Source of the DNA: Micromonospora halotolerans
GTDB lineage: Bacteria; Actinomycetota; Actinomycetes; Mycobacteriales; Micromonosporaceae
Assembly: GCF_032108445.1 (NCBI RefSeq)
Contig: NZ_CP134876.1
Span: 5,394,001-5,458,000, forward strand
DNA: 64,000 nt
Direction: 5' to 3'
The notes under the pieces were generated by a model. That model was not told where the DNA came from. It saw only the letters and a list, made by a program, of their open reading frames with translations, and did no database searches. The position numbers were made by a program, and so were the translations under genes. How positions within the stretch are numbered: the stretch's first letter is position 1; the number at the start of each line of letters is the position of its first letter. Positions 29,356-37,900 of this stretch are shown here, one piece after another.

Positions 29356-29417
29356 TGACATCGTTGTCATCGAGAGATGTCATTGTCCTGTGTAGAGCCC
29401 AGGAAGGCGCCTGTCAA
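29356..29417 (-). promoter_or_regulatory. GH92 promoter with LacI-type operator
   Basis: On the minus strand TTGACA (29417-29412) and TACACA (29394-29389) are spaced 17 nt, a near-consensus promoter. Just downstream of the expected start lies TGACATCGTTGTCA (plus strand 29356-29369; arms TGACA/TGTCA), a typical LacI-family roadblock site. The neighbouring lacI gene is the obvious candidate regulator. Confidence 0.7.
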
Positions 29418-29424
29418 TGGCGAG

Positions 29425-30462
29425 CTAGGAGCCGGTGATTCCCGCCGGGGCCGGTGGCCGTTCGCCGGAACCGCGGGCCAGCAGCCGGGTCGGGATCACC
29501 ACCTGCCGGGCCGGGCCGCGATGGCCGTCGATCCGGTCGAGCAGCAGTCCCGCCGCACGCCGGCCCATGTCCTCCGGATCGTGTGCCACGACGCTCACGC
29601 CCAGCACGTCACCGACGTCCACCTCGTCGAAGCCCACGAGCGCGGGCGGAGCGGGGTGGCCCCGCAGGGCCCGCAGGGCGCCCAGCGTGATCCGGTTGTT
29701 CATGGTGAACAGGGCGGTCGGCGGGTCGGGGCGGCCCAGCAGCCCGCGCACGGCCTCCTCGGCGGCGTCGACGTCGTGCGCGTTCTCCACCAGGTAGTCC
29801 GTCCAGTTCGCCACGCCCACGGCGCGCATGGCCTCGGCGAAGCCGTCCAGCCGGTCCCGGTGGGTGCTCAGGCGGGCGAGGTCGCCCACCACCCCGATGC
29901 GGCGATGGCCCGCCGCGGTCAGGTGGACGCCGGCCTGCCGGGCGCCGTGGTGGTTGTCCAGCAGCACGGTGTCCGCGCTCAGCTCGACCGGCGGCCGGTC
30001 CACGAAGACGAACGGGATGCCGTGGCGGTGTTCGGCCGCGAAGTGGGCGTGTTCGGTCGCGGTCGAGGCGATCACGAGCCCGCGGACCCGCCGCTCCAGC
30101 AGCGCGTCGGCGAGCCGCCGCTCCCACTCCGGATCCTCGTCGGTGCTCGCAGTGATCAACTGGAGGCCGCGCATGCGCAGGTCACGCTCCAGGCCGCCGG
30201 CCAGCCGCGAGTAGAACGGGTTCGCGAGGTCGCCGATGAGCAGGCCGACCAGCGTCGACGTGCTCGCGCCGCGGCGGAGCTCGCGGGCCACCCCGTTCAG
30301 CCGGTAGCCGAGCTGGTCGGCGGCGTCGCGTACCCGCGAGCGGGTCTCCGGGGCCACCCGGGGCTCGCCCCCGAGGGCCCGGGAGGCGGTCTTCACCGAC
30401 ACGCCGGACAGCGCCGCGACCTGCGCGAGGCTCGGTCGACCAGCCTTCCGGTCAGCGGTCAT
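29425..30462 (-). CDS. LacI family transcriptional repressor
   Basis: A 345-residue repressor. The N-terminal helix-turn-helix is LAQVAALSGVSVKTASRAL with hinge helix RLNGVARELRRG; the periplasmic-binding-protein-like effector domain follows (LIGDLANPFYSRLAGGLE, FVFVDRPPVE, GHRRIGVVGD, ALVGFDEVDVGDVLG). It probably senses a mono- or oligosaccharide brought in by the adjacent transporter and controls both GH92 and transporter genes. CATAAT (30475-30470, minus strand) ends 7 nt before the ATG, giving a leaderless mRNA. GACACCGGCGTGTC (30475-30488) next to it may mediate autorepression. Confidence 0.92.
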   Translation of the reverse strand: MTADRKAGRPSLAQVAALSGVSVKTASRALGGEPRVAPETRSRVRDAADQLGYRLNGVARELRRGASTSTLVGLLIGDLANPFYSRLAGGLERDLRMRGLQLITASTDEDPEWERRLADALLERRVRGLVIASTATEHAHFAAEHRHGIPFVFVDRPPVELSADTVLLDNHHGARQAGVHLTAAGHRRIGVVGDLARLSTHRDRLDGFAEAMRAVGVANWTDYLVENAHDVDAAEEAVRGLLGRPDPPTALFTMNNRITLGALRALRGHPAPPALVGFDEVDVGDVLGVSVVAHDPEDMGRRAAGLLLDRIDGHRGPARQVVIPTRLLARGSGERPPAPAGITGS

Positions 30463-30573
30463 GGCGGGAATTATGACACCGGCGTGTCGGGGGATCGCCG
30501 GCTCGGGCCGGCGGCCGGCCTCCCCACCCCACCTCGGCCGCCCCGGGTCGTGAGGGTCGCTCGGGAACCGCGG

Positions 30574-30598
30574 TATACGATTCGCGTCAACGATGTCA
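30574..30598 (+). promoter_or_regulatory. Putative ABC-transporter promoter and LacI-type site
   Basis: TATACGAT (30574-30581) resembles an extended -10 element and is followed at once by GTCAACGATGTCA (30586-30598), which shares CAACGATGTCA with the GH92 operator read on its minus strand. A start near 30588 would leave a leader of about 230 nt before the ATPase gene. The rest of the 30463-30821 interval holds no convincing gene other than the short leader ORF. Confidence 0.5.
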
Positions 30599-30795
30599 TG
30601 GGCTGGTCGCTAGCACCCCGGCCGCGCTTGTCCGCAAGCCGAGGGGGCGTCGCGAACGTCACTCAGCGTGGCGGTCGATATTACCGACTTGTTACGCAAA
30701 AGAGCGACTTGGGCACTTGCGGAAGCGTCTCTGGCGAGATTTCCTTGCCCACGACAACGAAAAGTGAGCGAAGGTCATAACCCGCGGAGGCGGCC

Positions 30796-30825
30796 ATGGC
30801 GTTGGCAAGGCGGTGGGAGCGATGA
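30796..30825 (+). CDS. Nine-residue upstream leader ORF
   Basis: ATG 30796 has GGAGG 5 nt upstream, the best ribosome site in the leader, and encodes MALARRWER before TGA 30823-30825. Its stop overlaps the ATPase ATG (ATGA), so reinitiation could control transporter translation. Basic residues come from AGG and CGG codons. It may be a coupling leader peptide; function is inferred only from arrangement. Confidence 0.45.
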   Translation: MALARRWER

Positions 30826-32369
30826 GCGATTTGCCCGTCCTCCTGGAGATGCGCTCCATCACCAAGGAGTTCCCCGGCGTCAAGGCCCTGGCCGACGTCA
30901 ACCTGGTGGTCCGCGCGGGCGAGATCCACGCGATCTGCGGCGAGAACGGTGCGGGCAAGTCGACGCTGATGAAGGTCCTCAGCGGCGTCTACCCGTACGG
31001 CAGCTACGACGGCCAGATCATCTACCAGGGTGCCGAGACCCGCTTCGCCGACATCCGGGCGAGCGAGAACGCCGGCATCGTGATCATCCACCAGGAGTTG
31101 GCGCTCATCCCGGGCATGTCGATCGCCGAGAACATCTTCCTCGGCAACGAGCCGCGCAAGCACGGTGCGATCGACTGGAAGGCCGCCAACCGGATGGCGC
31201 TGGACCTGATGGCCCGGGTCGGCCTGCGGGAGGACCCGGACACCCTGGTCAAGGACATCGGCGTCGGCAAGCAGCAGCTCGTGGAGATCGCCAAGGCGTT
31301 CGCCAAGGACGTCAAGCTGCTCATCCTGGACGAGCCGACCGCCGCGCTCAACGAGGCCGACTCCCGGCACCTGCTGGATCTGCTGCGCGGATTCCGCTCG
31401 CGGGGCATCACCTCGATCATGATCTCGCACAAGCTCAACGAGATCGAGGCGATCGCCGACGAGATCACCATCCTGCGCGACGGCCGGACCGTCGAGACGC
31501 TGGACGTCCACGCGGACGGCGTCGACGAGGACCGGATCGTGCGGGGCATGGTCGGTCGCGAGCTGCACAGCCGGTTCCCCGACCACACCCCGAAGATCGG
31601 CGAGGTCTTCTTCGAGGTCCGGGACTGGAACGTCCGGCACCCGATCTCGGCGGAGCGGCAGGTCTGCAAGAACGAGAGCTTCGTCGTACGCCGCGGCGAG
31701 ATCGTCGGCTTCGCCGGCCTGATGGGCGCCGGCCGCACCGAGCTGGCGATGAGCGTCTTCGGCCGCTCCTACGGCGTGTACGAGTCGGGCACGATCATCA
31801 AGGACGGCAAGGAGATCGTCCTGAAGTCGGTGGCCGACGCGATCGCCCACGGGCTCGCGTACGTCAGCGAGGACCGCAAGGCGATCGGCCTGAACCTGCT
31901 CGACGACATCAAGGCGTCGACCGTGGCCGCCAAGCTGTCGAAGATCTCCCGCCACGGCGTCCTGGACGAGGTCGCGGAGTACAAGGCGGCCGAGTCCTAC
32001 CGGCGGGAGCTGCGCACCAAGGCGCCGTCGGTCGACGAGAGCGTCTCCAAGCTCTCGGGCGGCAACCAGCAGAAGGTCGTCCTGGCGAAGTGGATGTTCA
32101 CGGACCCGGACCTCCTGATCCTCGACGAGCCGACCCGCGGCATCGACGTTGGCGCGAAGTACGAGATCTACGGCATCATCCAGCGGCTCGCCGACCAGGG
32201 GAAGGGCGTCGTCGTCATCTCCTCGGAGCTCCCCGAGTTGATCGGGCTCTGCGACCGCATCTACACCGTGTTCGAAGGCGCCATCACCGGTGAGATCGCC
32301 CGGCAGGACGCGGACCCGGAAACCCTCATGAAGCAGATGACCTCGACGAAGAAGATGCAGACACGATGA
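30822..32369 (+). CDS. Sugar ABC transporter ATP-binding protein (GguA/MmsA/XylG type)
   Basis: A 515-residue double-ATPase of the carbohydrate uptake CUT2 family. Domain 1 has Walker [10 protein letters not shown], signature region [10 protein letters not shown] and Walker [14 protein letters not shown]. Domain 2 has the characteristic degenerate loop [13 protein letters not shown], signature [15 protein letters not shown] and Walker [13 protein letters not shown]. It energises sugar import with the permease and binding protein that follow. ATG 30822 overlaps the stop of a 9-codon leader ORF; GTG 30813 is an in-frame alternative. Its end overlaps the permease start (ATGA). Confidence 0.93.
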   Translation: MSDLPVLLEMRSITKEFPGVKALADVNLVVRAGEIHAICGENGAGKSTLMKVLSGVYPYGSYDGQIIYQGAETRFADIRASENAGIVIIHQELALIPGMSIAENIFLGNEPRKHGAIDWKAANRMALDLMARVGLREDPDTLVKDIGVGKQQLVEIAKAFAKDVKLLILDEPTAALNEADSRHLLDLLRGFRSRGITSIMISHKLNEIEAIADEITILRDGRTVETLDVHADGVDEDRIVRGMVGRELHSRFPDHTPKIGEVFFEVRDWNVRHPISAERQVCKNESFVVRRGEIVGFAGLMGAGRTELAMSVFGRSYGVYESGTIIKDGKEIVLKSVADAIAHGLAYVSEDRKAIGLNLLDDIKASTVAAKLSKISRHGVLDEVAEYKAAESYRRELRTKAPSVDESVSKLSGGNQQKVVLAKWMFTDPDLLILDEPTRGIDVGAKYEIYGIIQRLADQGKGVVVISSELPELIGLCDRIYTVFEGAITGEIARQDADPETLMKQMTSTKKMQTR

Positions 32370-33664
32370 GCCGAATCAAGGACCTGCAGAAGAACCTCTT
32401 CGGAGGGACCACGTCCAACGCCCGCCAGTTCGGGATGATCTTCACCCTGGTGGCGATCGTCGTCCTGTTCCAGATCCTGACGGACGGACTGACCCTGCGG
32501 TCGGACAACCTGATCGCGTTGTTCAACCAGAACTCGTACATCCTCATCCTGGCCATCGGCATGCTGATGGTGATCGTCGCGGGGCACATCGACCTCTCGG
32601 TCGGTTCGATCGCGGCCTTCACCGGCATCCTGGTGGCCAAGGCGATGGCCGAATGGTCGCTGCCCTGGCCCGTCGCCATCCTGTTCGGCCTGGTGATCGG
32701 CGCGGTCATCGGCGCGTGGCAGGGCTTCTGGGTCGCCTACATCGGGGTGCCGGCGTTCATCGTCACCCTGGCCGGCATGCTGCTCTTCCGGGGCGGCAAC
32801 CAGTTCATCGGCAACGCGAACACGATCTCCGTGCCGGAGGGCTTCCGGGTGATCGGCTCCGGCTTCCTGCCCGAGGTCGGCCCGAACACCGGCTACAACA
32901 ACCTGACGCTCCTGCTCGGCCTCGCCGCGTGTGTGGCGGTGGTGTGGCGGGAGTTGCAGGCCCGCAAGACCCGCCGGGACATGGACGCCGAGCCGGCGCC
33001 GATGTGGATCTCGGTGCTCCGGATGGCCGTCATGGTCGGTGTGATCGTCTTCGCCGCGCTCCGCTTCGCCAGCGGCCGGGTCGGCACGAGCTTCCCGGTC
33101 TCCGGCATCATCCTGGTGGCGCTGGTGCTCGCGTACTCCTTCTACACCCGGAACACCGCGGGCGGCCGGCACATCTACGCCGTCGGTGGCAACTCCCGGG
33201 CCGCGGAGCTCTCCGGTGTGAAGCTCAAGCGGGTCAACTTCTTCGTCATGATGAACATGGCCGTCCTGGCCTCCCTGGCCGGCATGATCTTCGTGGCCCG
33301 TTCGGCGGCCTCCGGCCCGCAGGACGGCAACGGCTGGGAGCTGGACGCGATCGCCGCGGTCTTCATCGGTGGCGCGGCCGTCTCGGGCGGCATCGGCACC
33401 ATCAGCGGCTCGATCGTCGGCGGTCTGGTCATGGCCGTGCTCAACAACGGCCTGCAACTGCTCGGCGTCGGCACCGACCGGGTCCAGATCATCAAGGGCC
33501 TCGTGCTGCTGCTGGCCGTCGCGCTCGACGTCTACAACAAGAAGCAGGGCCGGTTCTCCGTCATCGGCAGCCTCACGCGCTCGTTCCGCCGGGACACTCC
33601 CGCCCCGCCCACGGCACCACCGGACGCGGACCGGGAGACCGCCCGCACGGCCGTGCCGAGCTGA
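32366..33664 (+). CDS. Sugar ABC transporter permease (GguB/XylH type)
   Basis: A 432-residue CUT2 permease with about ten membrane segments. The family loop [21 protein letters not shown] and the [15 protein letters not shown] motif are present, as is [20 protein letters not shown] near the C-terminus. A cytoplasmic insert rich in Arg ([15 protein letters not shown]) lies in the middle and is typical of the XylH/GguB branch. It overlaps the ATPase gene by 4 nt and is translationally coupled to it. Confidence 0.93.
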   Translation: MSRIKDLQKNLFGGTTSNARQFGMIFTLVAIVVLFQILTDGLTLRSDNLIALFNQNSYILILAIGMLMVIVAGHIDLSVGSIAAFTGILVAKAMAEWSLPWPVAILFGLVIGAVIGAWQGFWVAYIGVPAFIVTLAGMLLFRGGNQFIGNANTISVPEGFRVIGSGFLPEVGPNTGYNNLTLLLGLAACVAVVWRELQARKTRRDMDAEPAPMWISVLRMAVMVGVIVFAALRFASGRVGTSFPVSGIILVALVLAYSFYTRNTAGGRHIYAVGGNSRAAELSGVKLKRVNFFVMMNMAVLASLAGMIFVARSAASGPQDGNGWELDAIAAVFIGGAAVSGGIGTISGSIVGGLVMAVLNNGLQLLGVGTDRVQIIKGLVLLLAVALDVYNKKQGRFSVIGSLTRSFRRDTPAPPTAPPDADRETARTAVPS

Positions 33665-33719
33665 CGTTTCACCCCGCCTCACACCCCGTATCACCTCTCC
33701 AGAAGGGCACCATCCAGCC

Positions 33720-34826
33720 ATGCGTAAACTGATCGGCAAATCGATGGCCATCGGCGCCATCGCCGCGCTGGCCCTGACCGCCACCGCCTGCGGCAACGGC
33801 CGCGAGGGCGACAGCGGCGGCGCCAAGGGCGACACCAAGGGCTTCGCGGCCGACTCCCTGATCGGCGTCGCCCTGCCGGCCAAGACCTCGGAGAACTGGG
33901 TCCTCGCCGGTGACCTGTTCACCAACGGCCTCAAGGAGGCCGGCTTCAAGAGCGACGTGCAGTACGCCGGCGCGTCGACCACCGTCGCGGACCAGCAGGC
34001 CCAGATCACCGCCATGGTGACCAAGGGCGCCAAGGTCATCGTCATCGGCGCGACCGACGCCGCGCAGCTGTCCACCCAGGTGGCCGCCGCGCACGCCGCC
34101 GGCGCGAAGGTCATCGCGTACGACCGGCTCATCAAGAACACGCCGGACCTCGACTACTACGTCGCGTTCGACAACTTCAAGGTCGGCCAGCTCCAGGGCC
34201 AGGCCCTGCTCGACGGCATGAAGGCCAAGAAGCCGAACGGCCCGTACAACATCGAGCTGTTCTCCGGCTCGCCGGACGACAACAACGCCGGTGTCTTCTT
34301 CGACGGCGCGATGAGCGTCCTCAAGCCGGAGATCGACAAGGGCAACGTCGTCGTCGCCTCGAAGCAGGCCGACGTCAAGCAGACCGCCATCCAGGGCTGG
34401 AAGGCCGAGGGCGCCCAGGCCCGCATGGACCAGCTGCTGACCTCGACCTACGGCAGCAAGACGCTGGACGGCGTCCTGTCCCCGAACGACACCCTGGCCC
34501 GCGCGATCATCACGTCGATCAAGGGTGCCGGCAAGCCGATCCCGGTCGTCACCGGCCAGGACTCCGAGGTCGAGTCGGTCAAGTCGATCATGGCTGGCGA
34601 GCAGTACATGACGATCAACAAGGACACCCGGAACCTGGTCAAGCAGACCATCGAGATGGTGAAGTCCCTGCAGGCCGGTAACACCCCCGAGGTGAACGAC
34701 ACCAAGTCGTACAACAACGGCTCCAAGGTCGTGGACACCTACCTGCTGCCGCCGGTGGCCGTCACCAAGGCCAACGCGGCCGAGGCGTACGCCAACGACC
34801 CGAAGCTCTCCGCGCTCACCAAGTAA
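33720..34826 (+). CDS. Sugar-binding lipoprotein (ChvE/XylF type)
   Basis: A 368-residue periplasmic-binding-protein-like lipoprotein. A signal peptide with lipobox-like LTATAC places Cys near residue 23 for membrane anchoring. The mature part has ribose/ChvE-type features: GVALPAKTSENWVLAGDLF, VKVIVIGATDAAQLS, AYDRLIKNTPDLDYYVAFDN, LFSGSPDDNNAGVFFDGAM and PVVTGQDSEVESVKSI. ChvE-type receptors bind aldoses such as xylose, glucose or galactose; with GH92 nearby mannose is a possible ligand. The ATG is 55 nt after the permease with a weak AGAAGG site. It ends at a strong hairpin. Confidence 0.92.
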   Translation: MRKLIGKSMAIGAIAALALTATACGNGREGDSGGAKGDTKGFAADSLIGVALPAKTSENWVLAGDLFTNGLKEAGFKSDVQYAGASTTVADQQAQITAMVTKGAKVIVIGATDAAQLSTQVAAAHAAGAKVIAYDRLIKNTPDLDYYVAFDNFKVGQLQGQALLDGMKAKKPNGPYNIELFSGSPDDNNAGVFFDGAMSVLKPEIDKGNVVVASKQADVKQTAIQGWKAEGAQARMDQLLTSTYGSKTLDGVLSPNDTLARAIITSIKGAGKPIPVVTGQDSEVESVKSIMAGEQYMTINKDTRNLVKQTIEMVKSLQAGNTPEVNDTKSYNNGSKVVDTYLLPPVAVTKANAAEAYANDPKLSALTK

Positions 34827-34840
34827 TCCCGCTCGCACGA

Positions 34841-34874
34841 CGAAGGGCCCCGGAGTTCGCTCCGGGGCCCTTCG
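34841..34874 (+). terminator. Perfect 14-bp hairpin ending the sugar transporter operon
   Basis: CGAAGGGCCCCGGA (34841-34854) pairs with TCCGGGGCCCTTCG (34861-34874) over a GTTCGC loop, 14 nt after the binding-protein stop. Confidence 0.85.
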
Positions 34875-34882
34875 TCATGCGC

Positions 34883-34915
34883 GGCGCGGTCGGGGCGTTG
34901 GCCGCCGACCGCGCC
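34883..34915 (-). terminator. Perfect 11-bp hairpin at the end of the carboxylase gene
   Basis: GGCGCGGTCGG (34883-34893) pairs with CCGACCGCGCC (34905-34915) around an 11-nt loop. It directly follows the stop of the minus-strand carboxylase gene and is separate from the preceding hairpin. Confidence 0.7.
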
Positions 34916-34921
34916 GGGCGG

Positions 34922-37900
34922 TCACCGCAGGTGCGCCTCGATGGCCTCGATGACGCGCGGGCGGAGTTCCGCCGCGCGGATGACGGCGTCGACCGAGCCG
35001 ACCTCGACGGCGCGCTGGATGCTGTGCACCCGGTCGAACTCCGTGGCCACCTCGCCGACCTTCTCCGCGCGGACCGACGAGCGGAGCTCGTCCAGTTCCG
35101 CGGTCAACGCGGCGCGGTCGGCGCCGGCGGCGGCCGCCACCCGGGCCTCCAGGTCCCGCACCCGCGGGTCGGCGGCCGTGCGGGCGTTGACGTCGCCGGA
35201 GAAGACCACCGCGGCGGCCGGGGCGCCGCCCAGCACCGAGGCGAACGAGCCCTCCAGCGCCAGCACGGTCATCTTCGGGTTCAACGCCTTCGAGAACACC
35301 ACGAACGCGCCGCCGTGGTAGCGCGAGATCACGCAGAACACGATGGGCCCGCGGAAGTTCACGATGGCGCGGCCGATCTCGGCGCCGTACTCCAGCTGGA
35401 GCTTGCGCATCGACTCGGGCGAGCCGTCGAAGCCCGACAGGTTCGCCAGCACCACCAGCGGCCGGTTGCCGCTGGCCGCGTTGATCGCCCGCGCGGCCTT
35501 CTTCGACGAGCGCGGGAACAGGGTGCCGGCCGTGTAGGTGTCCGGACCGTCGGTGGGCGGGAAGCCGCGGCGCGGCACCGACCGGGACTCGATGCCGAGC
35601 AGGCACACCGGGATGCCGCCGAGGTGCACGTCCTGCACCACCGCGGTCTCCGCGTCGGCCATGCCCGCCCAGCGTTCGAGCACCGGGTGGTCCTGGTCGG
35701 CGAGCGCCCGCATCACGGTCCGGATGTCGAACGGCTTCTTCCGGTCCGGGTTGGCCGCGGTGGAGAAGATCTCGCCGACGGTGGTGAAGTCGCTGCCGGC
35801 CACGGTGTGCGGGAAGTCCGAGATGTCCCGGTCGACGGGGTCGCTGGTCGTCGCCCGGCGCGGCGCCGACTCGCCCGGCGCCACGTACGTGTGGTCGTAG
35901 TGCGCCATCAGCACGTCGCGCGCGCCGGGAAGGTCGGGCGCCCAGTACTGCGCCTGCCCGTTCGGGCCCATCACCCGGTCGTAGCCGCCGATGCCGAAGT
36001 TGTCCTCGGCCGACACGCCGCCGGAGAAGTCGAGCGACTGCTTGCCGGTCAGCACCATGGCCGAGTCCGGCGTCATCACCAGGACGCCCCGGGTGTGCAT
36101 GAGCATCGTCGCCTCGGCGTTCCAGTACGGCTGCGCGCCGACGTTGATGCCCGCCACCACGATGTTGATCTCACCGCCGTCCTGGGTGAACTCGACGATC
36201 CGCTTGAGCGCGGCCGCCACCCAGTCCATGTTCTCCGTGCCGGAGGTCATGGAGATCCGGGCGCCCGCGGACAGCGCGTACCACTCCAGCGGCACCCCCA
36301 TCCGCTCGGCCAGGTCCAGGGCCGCGATCACGCGGCGGCACTCCGGCTCGGACAGCGCCCCGAGCGCCTTCGTGGGGTCGCCGAGCAGCACGACCCGGGT
36401 GACGCCCTGCGGGTGCCGCGGGGTCGGCGTGGTGACCACGCCCGCGACGATCGCCGCGGTGTTGCGCCCCCGGGGCCGGTCGACCGGCACCAGCGCGTGC
36501 CGGTCGTCCAGGTCGTGCTCGACGAAGTCGCCGAGCAGGCCGGTCAGCTCGTACGGGTACACCGTGTTGCGGCTGCTCGCGCGCAGCACCTTCAGCCGGT
36601 AGTCGTCCAGCGGCTCGACCGGCTCGACCGGCGGCTCGCCGACGCTCAGTTCGGCGCCGCCGGTGGCGTTGAACGAGATCCGTACGGCGATCTTGGTCAG
36701 CTCGCCGGTCCTCCGGTCGCGCTGCCGCGCGATGAACAGGATCTCCTCCAGCCCGGCGCCCGCGGTCGTCGGGCGGACCCGCCCGGCGATCATCTCCATC
36801 TCCTCGCGGGTCAGCTCGCTCGGCGGCCAGACGTAGATCACGATGCGGTTGGTCTGGAAGCGCGTCTTCGCCGGTCGCTGCGACTGGGCCCGCCGGATCG
36901 AGTCCAGGCAGGCGGCGACCGTGTCCTCGGTCGTCGGCAGGGCGACCAGCCGCCCGTCGTGCTCGCGCAGCGCGGTCAGGTCGCGCACCTGCGCGAACGC
37001 CACCAGCCGCTGGTCCGACGGGTTCTCCCGCGCCACGCACTGGAAGAGGTAGACCTCCTCGTCCGACGACGGCAGGCGGGTCAGGTCGAACTTGTGCAGC
37101 CGCTCCAGCTGCATCCGCTGGGCGATGTACGGGTGCAGGCCGCGGATCAGCCGCTCCTCGGCCATCCCGCCGCCCGACGGGCGGAAGGTGAAGTGATGGT
37201 GCATGACCGCGCCGGCCCGGCCCGCCACGGTGGTGGTGACCCGGCGGACCTGCGGGGGAAGCGGGTGCGCCTCGATGACCTCGTGCAGCGCGGCGGCCAG
37301 CCCGTCGAAGTCCTCGGGCTGGTCCTCCCACGCCAGGTAGATGTCGGCGTCGATCGGGTCCGGGCCGCTCGCCAGCTCGACGAGCCCGCGCAGGGCGCCG
37401 CCGAGCGCGTCGAAGCGCACCGCGGCGGAGACCACGCGCGAGTCGGCGCGCTCGGCGACCACGAAGGTGCACCCCGCGACCTCGCGGGTGCCGACGCCGG
37501 TGAGCCCCTTGTTCCCGTAGTACCGCCGGGTCAGCACCTCCAGCATCACCGCGTTGTCGAGGTGGTCGCGGACCAGCCGCTGGCCGAGCAGCCGCACCAG
37601 CGGCTCGGTGCTGCGTACCATCTCGGCGACGCGGTCACCGCGGTCCGGGGCGTCCGGGTGCGCGTCCAGGTGGCGCAGGTGCCTGCGGACCTCGGCGTAG
37701 ACGCGGGCCCGGTTGCGGCGCAGCAGCGGCTGGGCGAACCAGGCGAACACCACGCCCCGGGCGAGGTCGGCGACCACCGGGAAGCGGACCTGCGTGGCGG
37801 CCACCAGCCGCTCCAGCGCGAGGCCCGCGGGCTCGCGCAGCGAGTCGTCCGGCGGCGGCTCCCGCAGCCACGACCGCAGCAGCGTCGCGATGACCGTGGC

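Noticed and set aside
30471..30821. Possible riboswitch in the transporter leader
   Set aside because: I could not draw a conserved aptamer-like fold; the long leader and short ORF are reported instead.
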